Assembly: GCF_001014615.2 (NCBI RefSeq) | Contig: NZ_LBCQ02000010.1 | Coordinates: 186,001 to 250,000 of the forward strand | Reading direction: 5' to 3' | Source of the DNA: Aquamicrobium sp. LC103 | GTDB lineage: Bacteria; Pseudomonadota; Alphaproteobacteria; Rhizobiales; Rhizobiaceae | DNA: 64,000 nt | Shown: in pieces, positions 21,217 to 28,648 of the stretch | Layout: every line of letters begins with the position of its first letter | How positions within the stretch are numbered: the stretch's first letter is position 1 | The notes under the pieces: model-generated | The model's input: only the letters and a program-made list of their open reading frames with translations | What the model was told of the DNA's origin: nothing | The model's database searches: none | Position numbers and translations under genes: made by a program

Positions 21217-21315
21217 CGCCAGCGCCCGCGTCAAAAACCGGCACGGCCACGGTTGACCGGTCCCGTCCGGCCCGCCACTCTCCGTTCACCGAACCAGCAG
21301 GCACAGGAGGCGGCA

Positions 21316-22107
21316 ATGGCACTCGACGGCAAGACAGCGATCGTGACGGGGGCCGCGGGCGGCATCGGCCGGGCGATCGCGGAACGGTTCCTGCGCGAGC
21401 ATGCGAGCGTCGTCATCGCCGACATCGACGCGGAGAAGGGCGAGCGGGCGGAGAAGGAGCTGGCGGGCCTCGGGCGCGTCCAGTTCATAAAGACCGATGT
21501 CGGCCGGAAGCTCGACATCCACAATCTGGTCGCCGCCACGCTCGACGCCTTCGGCGACGTCGACATCCTCGTCAACAATGCCGGCATTTCGCACGGCGCG
21601 GATTTTCTCGATCTCAAGGAAGAGGATTTCGACCGGGTGTTGCGGATCAACCTCAAGGGCAGCTTCCTTGCCGGCCAGACCGTCGCGCGCATCATGGTCG
21701 ACAAGGTCAAGGCCGGCGGCGCGCCGGGCACGATCATCAACATGTCCTCGATCAACGCGGTGGTCACGATCGCCTCGCAACTGCCCTACGCGGTCTCGAA
21801 GGGCGGGGTGGGCCAACTGACAAGGACAATGGCGCTCTCGCTCGCGCCCTACGGCATCAGGGTGAACGCGATCGGCCCCGGCTCGATCCAGACCGACATG
21901 CTGAACGAGGTCAACTCCGACCCGGCCGCGCGCACCCGCATATTGTCGCGCACGCCACTCGGGCGGATCGGCGATCCTTCCGAAATTGCGGCGGTCGCAG
22001 CCTTCCTCGCCTCCGACGACGCGAGCTACATCACCGGCCAGACCATCTATGCCGACGGCGGTCGCCTGCCGCTCAACTACACGGTGCCCGTGCAGCCCGA
22101 AAAATAG
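21316..22107 (+). CDS. SDR family NAD(P)-dependent oxidoreductase
   Basis: This 263-residue classical short-chain dehydrogenase has the cofactor motif TGAAGGIG (12-19), NNAG (about 89), catalytic Ser in MSSINAV and the YAVSK active site near Tyr158/Lys162. The acidic residue after strand 2 (ADIDAEKG) suggests NAD rather than NADP. The ATG at 21316 follows an AGGAGG site. The substrate is unknown. The gene ends six bases before a perfect palindrome that looks like the operator of the next gene. Confidence 0.9.
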   Translation: MALDGKTAIVTGAAGGIGRAIAERFLREHASVVIADIDAEKGERAEKELAGLGRVQFIKTDVGRKLDIHNLVAATLDAFGDVDILVNNAGISHGADFLDLKEEDFDRVLRINLKGSFLAGQTVARIMVDKVKAGGAPGTIINMSSINAVVTIASQLPYAVSKGGVGQLTRTMALSLAPYGIRVNAIGPGSIQTDMLNEVNSDPAARTRILSRTPLGRIGDPSEIAAVAAFLASDDASYITGQTIYADGGRLPLNYTVPVQPEK

Positions 22108-22112
22108 CGCGC

Positions 22113-22140
22113 GCCTGCTGACACAGAGCTGTCAGCAGGC
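22113..22140. promoter_or_regulatory. Palindromic operator 1 (CTGACA-N6-TGTCAG)
   Basis: A perfect 11-base inverted repeat, GCCTGCTGACA / TGTCAGCAGGC, with a 6-base spacer lies 44 bases before the first DUF1127-like gene. The same core recurs as a perfect palindrome at 23291-23320 before the YafY regulator. Binding by that regulator is inference. A terminator role for the SDR gene is less likely because no T-run follows. Confidence 0.65.
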
Positions 22141-22183
22141 TCATGCGACAGTGGTTCCATTACCCAAGGGAAGGAATCACGAG

Positions 22184-22345
22184 ATGAACCCCGCACCCAC
22201 TATCCTGCAGACATTTATCCGCCAGTTCGATACGCTGCGCGACATCAGGAACCGGGCGCGCATGGCGCGCGCGATCGAGGCACTGCCGAGGGATATCCGC
22301 AAGGATATCGGCTGGCCGGACAGCTATCCGTCCCGCGGCCGCTGA
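22184..22345 (+). CDS. Small DUF1127-like protein A
   Basis: This 53-residue protein has an Arg-rich middle (RNRARMARAIEALPRDIRKD) ending in IGWPDS, the typical C-terminal DUF1127 pattern (L-x-D-I-G). It has a clear AAGGAA ribosome site. DUF1127 proteins are short basic proteins. In Agrobacterium and other alphaproteobacteria some bind RNA and affect metabolism of phosphate, carbon or sRNAs. It follows palindromic operator 1 and is followed by a DJ-1 gene whose leader can fold into competing hairpins. Confidence 0.8.
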   Translation: MNPAPTILQTFIRQFDTLRDIRNRARMARAIEALPRDIRKDIGWPDSYPSRGR

Positions 22346-22353
22346 CCTGATCC

Positions 22354-22426
22354 GGAGCATCGGGATTTGAAGGCGGAACGTCGCTGCCCGGTCTTTTCGA
22401 TGCTCCCTCGGCATAAGGAGCATCGA
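22354..22426 (+). promoter_or_regulatory. Candidate RNA switch in the DJ-1 gene leader
   Basis: GGAGCATCG occurs twice (22354-22362 and 22417-22425) with its complement CGATGCTCC between them (22398-22406). The complement can pair with the second copy in a 10-base stem that includes the GGAG of the DJ-1 ribosome site, or with the first copy, which frees it. The two structures exclude each other. Confidence 0.55.
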
Positions 22427-22431
22427 TAGTC

Positions 22432-23028
22432 ATGGCACGGACTGCAACGATCGGTTTCGTCTTCATCGAACCCTTCGCGGATTGGGAATATGGCCTGCTC
22501 GCCGCTTCGGCGGTCGAGTGGTTCGGCGCCCGCGCCGTATCGCTGACGCCGGGCATCAAGGCGGTCCGCTCCATCGCCGGCTTCACGCTTTCGCCCGAGC
22601 GCGGGACAACGCCTCCCGAAAATGCCGATCTCGACGCGATAGCCGTGATCGGCTCCGATTCCTGGGCGAGCGAGGCCGCGCCAGACCTTTCCGATCTCCT
22701 GCAATCGGTGGCCGCGCGCGGCGGCGTGGTCGGCGGCATTTGCGGGGGCACGCTGGCGCTGGCGCGAGCGGGCATTTTCGCCGACGCTGCGCACACCTCG
22801 AACGGGCGTGACTGGATCCTGGGCCACCTGCCCGACTATGCCGGCTCGAAGCACTATCAGGACGTGCCGCACGCGGTCGCCGACGGTCACGTCATATCGG
22901 CGCCCGGCACCGCGCCGGGCACCTTCGCGCTCGCCTTCCTGGGAGCGCTCTATCCCGACAAGACGGAGCAGATCGCGGAGATGCGCGGCCTGCTCTCCCG
23001 CGAGTACCGGGGAGCTCAACCCTCCTGA
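22432..23028 (+). CDS. DJ-1/PfpI family protein (type 1 glutamine amidotransferase-like)
   Basis: This 198-residue protein has the class I amidotransferase-like fold, with a nucleophile-elbow cysteine in GGICGGT (Cys104) and an N-terminal FADWEYGLLA segment supplying the usual Glu. Members include proteases, chaperones and glyoxalase/deglycase-type stress enzymes. The specific activity here is not known. The AAGGAG ribosome site is 11 bases from ATG 22432 and lies within a hairpin stem. It is flanked by the two DUF1127-like genes. Confidence 0.85.
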   Translation: MARTATIGFVFIEPFADWEYGLLAASAVEWFGARAVSLTPGIKAVRSIAGFTLSPERGTTPPENADLDAIAVIGSDSWASEAAPDLSDLLQSVAARGGVVGGICGGTLALARAGIFADAAHTSNGRDWILGHLPDYAGSKHYQDVPHAVADGHVISAPGTAPGTFALAFLGALYPDKTEQIAEMRGLLSREYRGAQPS

Positions 23029-23030
23029 CG

Positions 23031-23080
23031 CAAGGCTGTTCGCAGCCTTGTGCGATCATCTCCTTGTCGGACAGAGGAGG
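23031..23080 (+). promoter_or_regulatory. UUCG hairpin and ribosome-site hairpin before DUF1127 gene B
   Basis: CAAGGCTG-TTCG-CAGCCTTG (23031-23050) forms a perfect 8-base stem with a very stable UUCG tetraloop. Next, CTCCTTGTC / GACAGAGGAG (23060-23079) forms a stem with one bulge that covers the AGGAGG ribosome site of the following gene. The first hairpin begins two bases past the DJ-1 stop. The CTGACGCAAGGCTGTT text at 23024-23040 also resembles a degenerate copy of the CTGACA operator. Confidence 0.5.
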
Positions 23081-23086
23081 TGAACC

Positions 23087-23263
23087 ATGCGCGGACAATT
23101 CGAAACGCTGATCGGCGAAGCTGCGACCCTGTGGAGGAATCGTCTGGCGAGGCGACGCACGCGGCGCATCGTCGAGAAATTGCCGCTTCGCATTCAAAGG
23201 GATATAGGCTGGCCGGAAATTGCGCCGGACCGTGTCTTCGATCCGTGGAGCGGCCGGTCATGA
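23087..23263 (+). CDS. Small DUF1127-like protein B
   Basis: This 58-residue gene starts MRGQFETLIGEAATLWRNRL and contains a strongly basic centre (RLARRRTRRIVEKLPLRIQRD) ending IGWPE, matching protein A in layout (basic helix, then L-x-RDIGWP). It has the AGGAGG ribosome site seven bases from ATG 23087. It is easily missed because of its size. The two paralogues flank the DJ-1 gene. Basic charge (about 14 Arg/Lys in 58) fits a nucleic-acid-binding role, which is inference. Confidence 0.75.
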   Translation: MRGQFETLIGEAATLWRNRLARRRTRRIVEKLPLRIQRDIGWPEIAPDRVFDPWSGRS

Positions 23264-23290
23264 CCGCGATCCGCGAGATGTCTCATGACA

Positions 23291-23320
23291 CACCTCCTGA
23301 CACAAGGTTGTCAGGAGGTG
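23291..23320. promoter_or_regulatory. Palindromic operator 3 (CTGACA-N6-TGTCAG)
   Basis: A perfect 12-base inverted repeat, CACCTCCTGACA / TGTCAGGAGGTG with spacer CAAGGT, lies between DUF1127 gene B and the YafY-type regulator gene, 180 bases before the latter's start. It shares the CTGACA/TGTCAG core and 6-base spacer with operator 1, consistent with autoregulation. Confidence 0.65.
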
Positions 23321-23500
23321 AGTGCCATATTCCGCCCCGGTTCGATCCGTCGCGGAACGAGGCTGGCGATGATTTTTTCGATGCGGACGGTGATGCTTCG
23401 CCTTGCAATCGACGAATTGGAAACCACCTTGGGAAAGGAAGCGGCGGTCGCCTGCCGGAATGGCGGCGGGTTCGGCTTGTTCGTTTGAGGGTTCACACCG

Positions 23501-24211
23501 ATGCGTCGCGCAGATCGTCTCTTTCAGATCGTCCAGCATTTGCGGGGCGGCCGTCTTGTCACGGCACGCATGCTGGCGGAGCGGCTGGAGGTTTCCGAAC
23601 GCACCATCTACCGCGACATTGCGGATCTGCAGTCGACCGGCGTGCCGATCGACGGGGAGGCCGGCGTCGGCTACCTGATGAGGGAGGGGTTCGACCTCCC
23701 GCCGCTGATGTTCACGCGTGACGAGATCGTGGCGCTGGTGGCCGGCGCCCGCATGGTTCGTGCCTTCGGCGGCGCCGAGATGGCGCGCGCGGCCGAGGAG
23801 GCGCTGGTCAAGATCGGCGCCGTGCTGCCCGACAGCGAGAAGGCGCGCATCGCCCGCACTGAAATCCACATGCCGAACTGGGTTGTGGGCGACGCGGAGC
23901 GCAAGTCGATCGACCTGCTCGAGCGGGCGGTGGAGAAACGCGACGTCATCAGCATCGACTACAGCGACGAAGCCGGCAAGAATTCGCAGCGCGACGTCAG
24001 GCCCCTCGGCCTGTGGTTCTGGGGCAAGGTATGGACGCTGGTCGCCTGGTGCGAGCTGCGCGATGATTTCCGCGCCTTCCGCATCGACCGCATCGCGGAT
24101 ATGCGCGCCGCCGGCCGCACCTTCCGTCCCGAGCGCGGCAAGCAGCTCGCCGATTTCTATCGCACCATGGAAGTGCGCCAGGGGGTGGGCTCCGGCGCGA
24201 ATCCCTACTGA
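23501..24211 (+). CDS. YafY-family transcriptional regulator (HTH + WYL domain)
   Basis: This 236-residue protein begins with an HTH_11 domain (1-60: MRRADRLFQIVQHLRGGRLV, then AERLEVSERTIYRDIADLQS). A WYL ligand-binding domain covers about 140-210, the motif appearing as VWTLVAWCELRDDFRAFRIDRI. WYL regulators sense small ligands or nucleic acids. It lies downstream of the two DUF1127 genes and the DJ-1 gene. Palindromes with a shared CTGACA core stand before it and before DUF1127 gene A, so I infer it controls this module and itself. Confidence 0.9.
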   Translation: MRRADRLFQIVQHLRGGRLVTARMLAERLEVSERTIYRDIADLQSTGVPIDGEAGVGYLMREGFDLPPLMFTRDEIVALVAGARMVRAFGGAEMARAAEEALVKIGAVLPDSEKARIARTEIHMPNWVVGDAERKSIDLLERAVEKRDVISIDYSDEAGKNSQRDVRPLGLWFWGKVWTLVAWCELRDDFRAFRIDRIADMRAAGRTFRPERGKQLADFYRTMEVRQGVGSGANPY

Positions 24212-24291
24212 AGCGGAAAACGCTCTTCGCAATCCGCGCGCGCAATCCCCATATTGCGCCGAGTGCCCAACAGCGAAGGGAGTGCTCAAGG

Positions 24292-24516
24292 ATGAAATCG
24301 GGACCCGCGGCCTTTGTGCTTTGGCTTGTCTGCCTTGTCGGCGTCTGCGGCCTGCATCGCATCTATCTCGGAAGATACTGGACAGGCCTGCTCTGGCTGT
24401 TCACGCTCGGTCTGCTTGGCATTGGCCAGATCGTCGACCTATTCCTGCTGCCTTCGATGATACGCCAAACCAATATGGAACAGCGGCTGGAGCGGATCGA
24501 AGGCCACCGCGCTTAG
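24292..24516 (+). CDS. TM2 domain-containing protein
   Basis: This 74-residue protein has two membrane helices (about 7-24 and 30-50) joined by the TM2 signature GLHRIYLGRYWTGLLW. A polar tail QTNMEQRLERIEGHRA faces one side. TM2 proteins are small inner-membrane proteins of unknown bacterial function. The gene appears to stand alone. Its downstream flank carries a 17-base tandem duplication (24522-24538 and 24539-24555, one mismatch). Confidence 0.85.
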   Translation: MKSGPAAFVLWLVCLVGVCGLHRIYLGRYWTGLLWLFTLGLLGIGQIVDLFLLPSMIRQTNMEQRLERIEGHRA

Positions 24517-24544
24517 GCATTCTCCCAATAAAAACGGGCTCCCA

Positions 24545-24577
24545 ATGAAAACGGGGCGCCGATCGCTCGACGCCCCG
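24545..24577 (-). terminator. Terminator of trcR
   Basis: On the minus strand CGGGGCG (24577-24571) pairs with CGCCCCG (24558-24552), followed by TTTTCATT. It is 23 bases past the trcR stop. Confidence 0.75.
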
Positions 24578-24599
24578 CAAAAATTGCCGAAGACGCGTT

Positions 24600-25301
24600 T
24601 CAGTGATCGTCGTCTTCGTCCTCGTCGCTCTTGGTCGACCTCAGCGAGGAGAGCTTGGCGAAGACCGCGTCGGCATCGAGTTCCCGCTCTTCCTTCGGCT
24701 GATCGTCTTCCTCGACCTCCAGCCTCTCGGTGACGGAAGCCGGAAGCAGCGTGTCGCCCGTGGGGGCTGCCGGCGGCTGGCCACGCGACGCGCGCTGGAC
24801 TTCGAGGTCGAGATCGATCTGCGAGCAGAGGCCGAGCGTCACCGGGTCCATCGGCACAAGATTGGCCGAATTCCAGTGTGTGCGGTTGCGGATTTGCTCG
24901 ATCGTCGACTTGGTCGTGCCGACGAGGCGCGAAATCTGCGCGTCCTTGAGCTCGGGATGATTGCGCACCAGCCACAGGATGGCGTTGGGCCGATCCTGCC
25001 GCTTGGAGAGCGGGGTGTAGCGCGGGCCGCGGCGCTTCGATTCCGGCACGCGCACCTTCGGCTCCTGCAGCTTCAGCTTGTAGTTCGTGTCCGCCTCGCC
25101 CTTCGCGATCTCCTCGCGCGAGAGCTGGCCGGTCATCACCGGATCGAGACCCTTGATGCCCTGCGCGGCCTCACCGTCGGCGATCGCCTTCACCTCGAGC
25201 GGGTGCAGCTTGCAGAATTGCGCGATCTGCTCGAAGGAAAGCGCGGTGTTGTCCACGAGCCAGACCGCGGTCGCCTTGGGCATCAGTAGCGTATTGGCCA
25301 T
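24600..25301 (-). CDS. trcR: Cell cycle transcriptional regulator TrcR (DUF1013)
   Basis: This 233-residue protein begins MANTLLMPKATAVWLVDNTA and runs through a helix-turn-helix-like core (SFEQIAQFCKLHPLEVKAIA, then NAILWLVRNHPELKDAQISR with TTKSTIEQIRNR). It ends in an acidic tail DEDEDDDH. DUF1013 proteins are confined to alphaproteobacteria and are named TrcR, a DNA-binding cell-cycle regulator. ATG 25301 was chosen for family agreement; the open frame extends upstream. It has its own terminator. Confidence 0.88.
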   Translation of the reverse strand: MANTLLMPKATAVWLVDNTALSFEQIAQFCKLHPLEVKAIADGEAAQGIKGLDPVMTGQLSREEIAKGEADTNYKLKLQEPKVRVPESKRRGPRYTPLSKRQDRPNAILWLVRNHPELKDAQISRLVGTTKSTIEQIRNRTHWNSANLVPMDPVTLGLCSQIDLDLEVQRASRGQPPAAPTGDTLLPASVTERLEVEEDDQPKEERELDADAVFAKLSSLRSTKSDEDEDDDH

Positions 25302-25523
25302 CAGATAAATCCTCTCGTTCGCCCGCGTCCCTTGCGCGGGCGGTGGGCAGAGCCACCGAATATGGGAAAGTAACCGCGGATATAGCGACATTTGCGACGG
25401 ATCGCAACGGAAAGCGGAAAACACGCGTTTGATGTGGGGATGAACCAGTCGCGCCGCGCTTTTCGCAGGCGATTCGCAGGCGCGACGACCGACCTGCGAG
25501 CCGCCCCGCCCCGCGCGCCGCCT

Positions 25524-25955
25524 TCAGTCTTCTAGCGCAACCTCCCGCAGCGGATCGCCGCCGTCGATGAACAGGCGGCCGTCCGGAACGAGCGCGGCGG
25601 CGATGCGCCTTCTCGCCAGCCGTCCCGCTTCGGGATGCCGCCCGTCGAGGGCGCCGACACGCACCGCGAAGGCGATGTCGTAGGGCGCCTCGTCCGGCGC
25701 GAGCTCGAAATCCTCGGCCGCCGAGCAGCGCAGGCTGAGGCGTCCGGCCGCGATCTCCTCCTGCAACGCCGCGGTCGCCTGCGCGATTGCCTTGGCGGAT
25801 CGATCAATCGCAAGCACATGCCCGTCGCCGATACGGTTCGCGACCTCATGCGCGGCGGCTCCTGGCCCGCAGCCGATCTCGAGCACCCGCATGCCCGGCC
25901 TCAACGGCAGCGCATCCACGATGGCCGCGAGCCGCGGCGAAAGCGCGTTCGTCAT
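25524..25955 (-). CDS. Class I SAM-dependent methyltransferase (short)
   Basis: From ATG 25955 this encodes 143 residues with motif I LEIGCGPGAA (25-34), the acidic ribose-binding position in AIDRSAKA and a motif IV-like YDIAFAVRVGALDG. The domain ends early: typical enzymes of this fold have 180 or more residues, so the last strands are reduced. It may be a compact family or a decayed gene, but the frame is intact. The substrate is unknown. It is divergent from the SRPBCC gene. Confidence 0.75.
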   Translation of the reverse strand: MTNALSPRLAAIVDALPLRPGMRVLEIGCGPGAAAHEVANRIGDGHVLAIDRSAKAIAQATAALQEEIAAGRLSLRCSAAEDFELAPDEAPYDIAFAVRVGALDGRHPEAGRLARRRIAAALVPDGRLFIDGGDPLREVALED

Positions 25956-26031
25956 GCGATCTCCCGGTGTCCTCGTCCCTCTATTCAGGCTATCATGGAA
26001 ATCGCATGCCGAGCAGAGCAAAGGAGAAGGA

Positions 26032-26508
26032 ATGGCGCAGTCGCCAGCCAAGCGAACCGATACCGCCTCCAGGGACATCGCGGCGCAACCCCAGACCATC
26101 TACCGCGCCCTGATCGATCCCGACGCCGTCGCGCGCTGGCGGCCGCCCGAAGGCATGAAGGCCGTGGTGCACAGCTTCGAGCCCCGAGTGGGCGGAACCT
26201 TCCGGATGTCGTTCATCTATGCGGATCCCGGCGAAGGGACCCGAGGCAAGTCCTCCGACGACGCCGACATGTTCGAAGGGCGCTTCCTGGAATTGGTGCC
26301 CGGCGAGCGCGTCGTCGAGCTGATCGAATTCCAGTCCGACGACCCCGTCTTCGCGGGCCCGATGAAAATCACGACGAGCCTCGCCGCGATGGAAGGCGGC
26401 ACCAGGGTCACGATCGTCTGCGAGGACGTGCCCACGGGAATTGGCGAAAGCGATCACCAGGCAGGCATGGCGTCGACGCTGAAGAACCTCGCAGCCTTTA
26501 CGGAATAG
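26032..26508 (+). CDS. SRPBCC domain protein (AHSA1-like)
   Basis: This 158-residue protein has the AHSA1/START-like pattern: an early IYRALIDPDAVARWRPP segment, then GGTFRMSFIY, FLELVPGERVVELIEF and the closing HQAGMASTLKNLAAFTE. Such proteins bind hydrophobic ligands or modulate partners. No specific function is known here. ATG 26032 follows an AGGAGAAGGA ribosome site. The end overlaps the convergent kinase gene by 11 bases. Confidence 0.85.
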   Translation: MAQSPAKRTDTASRDIAAQPQTIYRALIDPDAVARWRPPEGMKAVVHSFEPRVGGTFRMSFIYADPGEGTRGKSSDDADMFEGRFLELVPGERVVELIEFQSDDPVFAGPMKITTSLAAMEGGTRVTIVCEDVPTGIGESDHQAGMASTLKNLAAFTE

Positions 26509-27169
26509 ATCGCCCGCCCCCATCCGCGACGATGCGCGGAGCCTGAAGATCGGAATTGTCGATCAGGATCGTCGCGCGCGCCCGAGGCCGGCAGCTTCGC
26601 AGATAGATCTTCTGCCCTTCCAGATAGCGCCGGTTTTCCGCAGCCGACGGGTCGGGATCGGAGCCGTCCCGCACGGCCATGCGCGCATAGGAGACCGCGA
26701 ACGGCACGTCGAGAAAGACGCTCAGGCTCCACAGGTCGCGCAACTCGTCCCGGTGCAGGAAGATGCCGTCGATCAGCAGTATCGCGTCGCCGGAGACGAG
26801 AATGGCATGCTCTCCGGCGACCTCCCGATCCTGCTTGTGGTCGAAACGCTTCGTGCACACACGATCCGCCCCTCCGCCAAAAGGCAGGAGCAAATCGTGC
26901 TTGAAGCTTTCGTAATTGTAGGAATCCAGGAAGAACCCGAGCGGGTCGCCCTTGCCGCGCGCGTAGCGGATCCGTCTCGGATTGTGAAAGCCGTCGACGC
27001 TCGCGCGGACCACGGGACGTCCTCTTGCCTCGACAAGCGGGGCCAGTTCGTCGGCAAAGGTCGTCTTGCCGGAGCCGTCCACGCCATCGATCGCGACGAT
27101 CGGGCGGGATTGTTCGATGCCGGCGATCCTGGCGGCGAGCGCTTCGAACACCGCCGGCCTAGTGGACAC
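26498..27169 (-). CDS. Uridine kinase-like P-loop NTPase
   Basis: This 223-residue protein has Walker A GVDGSGKT (29-36), followed by ASVDGFHNPRRIRY as in uridine kinase/phosphoribulokinase relatives, and a lid-like RMAVRDGSDPDPSAAENRRY. It likely phosphorylates a nucleoside or similar small alcohol, though the substrate is not certain. I use GTG 27169 because GGGAGG lies seven bases upstream. A nearby ATG (27171) is out of frame. Confidence 0.82.
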   Translation of the reverse strand: MSTRPAVFEALAARIAGIEQSRPIVAIDGVDGSGKTTFADELAPLVEARGRPVVRASVDGFHNPRRIRYARGKGDPLGFFLDSYNYESFKHDLLLPFGGGADRVCTKRFDHKQDREVAGEHAILVSGDAILLIDGIFLHRDELRDLWSLSVFLDVPFAVSYARMAVRDGSDPDPSAAENRRYLEGQKIYLRSCRPRARATILIDNSDLQAPRIVADGGGRSIP

Positions 27170-27255
27170 ATGGCCTCCCGCGAATGAGGGGCGGCTGAAG
27201 CCACCCCCTGCATCGAGTTCGTGTGAGACGCATTCCGGCCTGCCCCGCGGGCGGT

Positions 27256-28263
27256 TCAGGCCACGTCGAGCACGATCTTGCCGACATGTTCTCCCTCCTC
27301 CATGCGCTCATGCGCGCGCCATGCCTCGCGCAGCGGGAAGATCATGTCCATGACCGGCGCGATCTTGCGGGAGGCCAGGAGCGGCCAGACCTGCGCCTCG
27401 AGCTCGGCGGCGATCTGCGCCTTGAACTCCACCGTGCGCGGCCGCAGCGTGGAGCCGGTATGCGTCAACCGCTTGACCATCACCTTGGAAAAGTCCGCTT
27501 CGGCCTTCGAGCCGCCGAGCGTCGCGATCTGGACGATGCGCCCCTCGACGGCCGCGGCATCGTAGTTGCGGCCGACATAGGAGCCGCCGACCATGTCGAG
27601 GATGACGTTGACGCCCTTGCCGCCGGTCGCATCCTTCACCACGGCGACGAAATCCTCCTCGCGGTAGTTGATGGCGCGGTCGGCGCCGAGCTTCAGACAG
27701 GCCTCGCACTTCTCCGCCGAGCCAGCGGTCGTCAGCACATAGGCGCCGAAGGCCGAGGCAAGCTGGATCGCCGTCGTGCCGATGCCCGACGAACCGCCAT
27801 GGACGAGAAAGGTCTCGCCCTCCTTCAGTCCGCCGCGCTGGAAGACGTTGTGCCAGACGGTGAAGAAGGTCTCCGGCAACGCAGCCGCCTCGGTGAAGGT
27901 GAAACCGTGAGGGATCGGCAGCGCGTTCGTTTCATGGGCGATGCAATATTCGGCATAGCCGCCTCCGGGCGTGAGCGCGGTGACCGTGTCGCCCACTCGC
28001 CAGCGGGTGACACCCTCGCCAACCGCGGCCACCTCGCCCGCGGCTTCCAATCCCGGCAGGTCGGAGGCACCGGGCGGCGGCGGATAGGCGCCCTTGCGCT
28101 GGGCGACGTCGGGCCGGTTGACACCCGCGGCGCGCACACGAATCAGGACCTCGCCGGCCGCCGGCTTCGGCACGTCGCGCTTCTCCTGTTTCAGCGCGCG
28201 CGGCCCGCCGGGCGCCGGAATGGCGATGACGGTCATCTTTTCGGGAATTTTACTGCTCGCCAT
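27256..28263 (-). CDS. NAD(P)H-quinone oxidoreductase (zinc-free MDR family)
   Basis: This 335-residue member of the medium-chain dehydrogenase family shows the quinone reductase pattern: AAGVNRPDVAQRKGAYPPPP near the N-terminus, then a nucleotide-binding segment HGGSSGIGTTAIQLA (about 153-167). The zinc-binding cysteines of alcohol dehydrogenases are missing. It would reduce quinones or alpha,beta-unsaturated carbonyls with NADPH. It is divergently transcribed from the DUF1192 gene across 90 bases. Confidence 0.9.
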   Translation of the reverse strand: MASSKIPEKMTVIAIPAPGGPRALKQEKRDVPKPAAGEVLIRVRAAGVNRPDVAQRKGAYPPPPGASDLPGLEAAGEVAAVGEGVTRWRVGDTVTALTPGGGYAEYCIAHETNALPIPHGFTFTEAAALPETFFTVWHNVFQRGGLKEGETFLVHGGSSGIGTTAIQLASAFGAYVLTTAGSAEKCEACLKLGADRAINYREEDFVAVVKDATGGKGVNVILDMVGGSYVGRNYDAAAVEGRIVQIATLGGSKAEADFSKVMVKRLTHTGSTLRPRTVEFKAQIAAELEAQVWPLLASRKIAPVMDMIFPLREAWRAHERMEEGEHVGKIVLDVA

Positions 28264-28353
28264 GCTTTGCTCCTTTTGATTCGTTTGGCTGTTTGCCTCA
28301 TCCTGCCTCCCTTATGTAACCTGTTGGCAAAAGAGGCAAAAGGAGACGCGGAA

Positions 28354-28548
28354 ATGGCGCTTTTCGACGAGGAACCCAAGAAACCTGCCCGTCTGCACGA
28401 GATCGGCCAGGATCTTTCGCTGCTTTCGGTTGCCGAACTGAACGAACGAATCACCCAGCTGCAGGACGAAATCACGAGGCTGGAAAAGGAGCTCGCCTCG
28501 AAGGACGCGACGAAGCTCGCGGCCGAAGCGGTTTTCCGTCGGGAATAA
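28354..28548 (+). CDS. DUF1192 protein
   Basis: This 64-residue protein starts MALFDEEPKKPARLHEIGQD, the fixed opening of DUF1192, and ends in a short coiled coil (ELNERITQLQDEITRLEKEL). It is cytoplasmic and widespread in alphaproteobacteria. Function is unknown. ATG 28354 follows AGGAGACGCGGAA. It is often found next to a quinone reductase as here. Confidence 0.88.
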   Translation: MALFDEEPKKPARLHEIGQDLSLLSVAELNERITQLQDEITRLEKELASKDATKLAAEAVFRRE

Positions 28549-28648
28549 AAGAACAACGCCTCACTTCCGTCGCATAAGGGCGAAACTCCCTGCGAAAAGC
28601 GGCTACACTCCCGCTTCGCTCGATTGAAACTGCCACGGTGACTCGCGC

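Noticed and set aside
22113-22140. Palindrome as the SDR gene terminator
   Set aside because: No T-run follows and the same palindrome core recurs in a non-terminal place, so an operator is more likely.
23285-23488. 67-codon frame between operator 3 and the YafY gene
   Set aside because: It begins inside the palindrome, has no good ribosome site or known motif, and codon use is poor. A shorter ATG at 23369 is no better.
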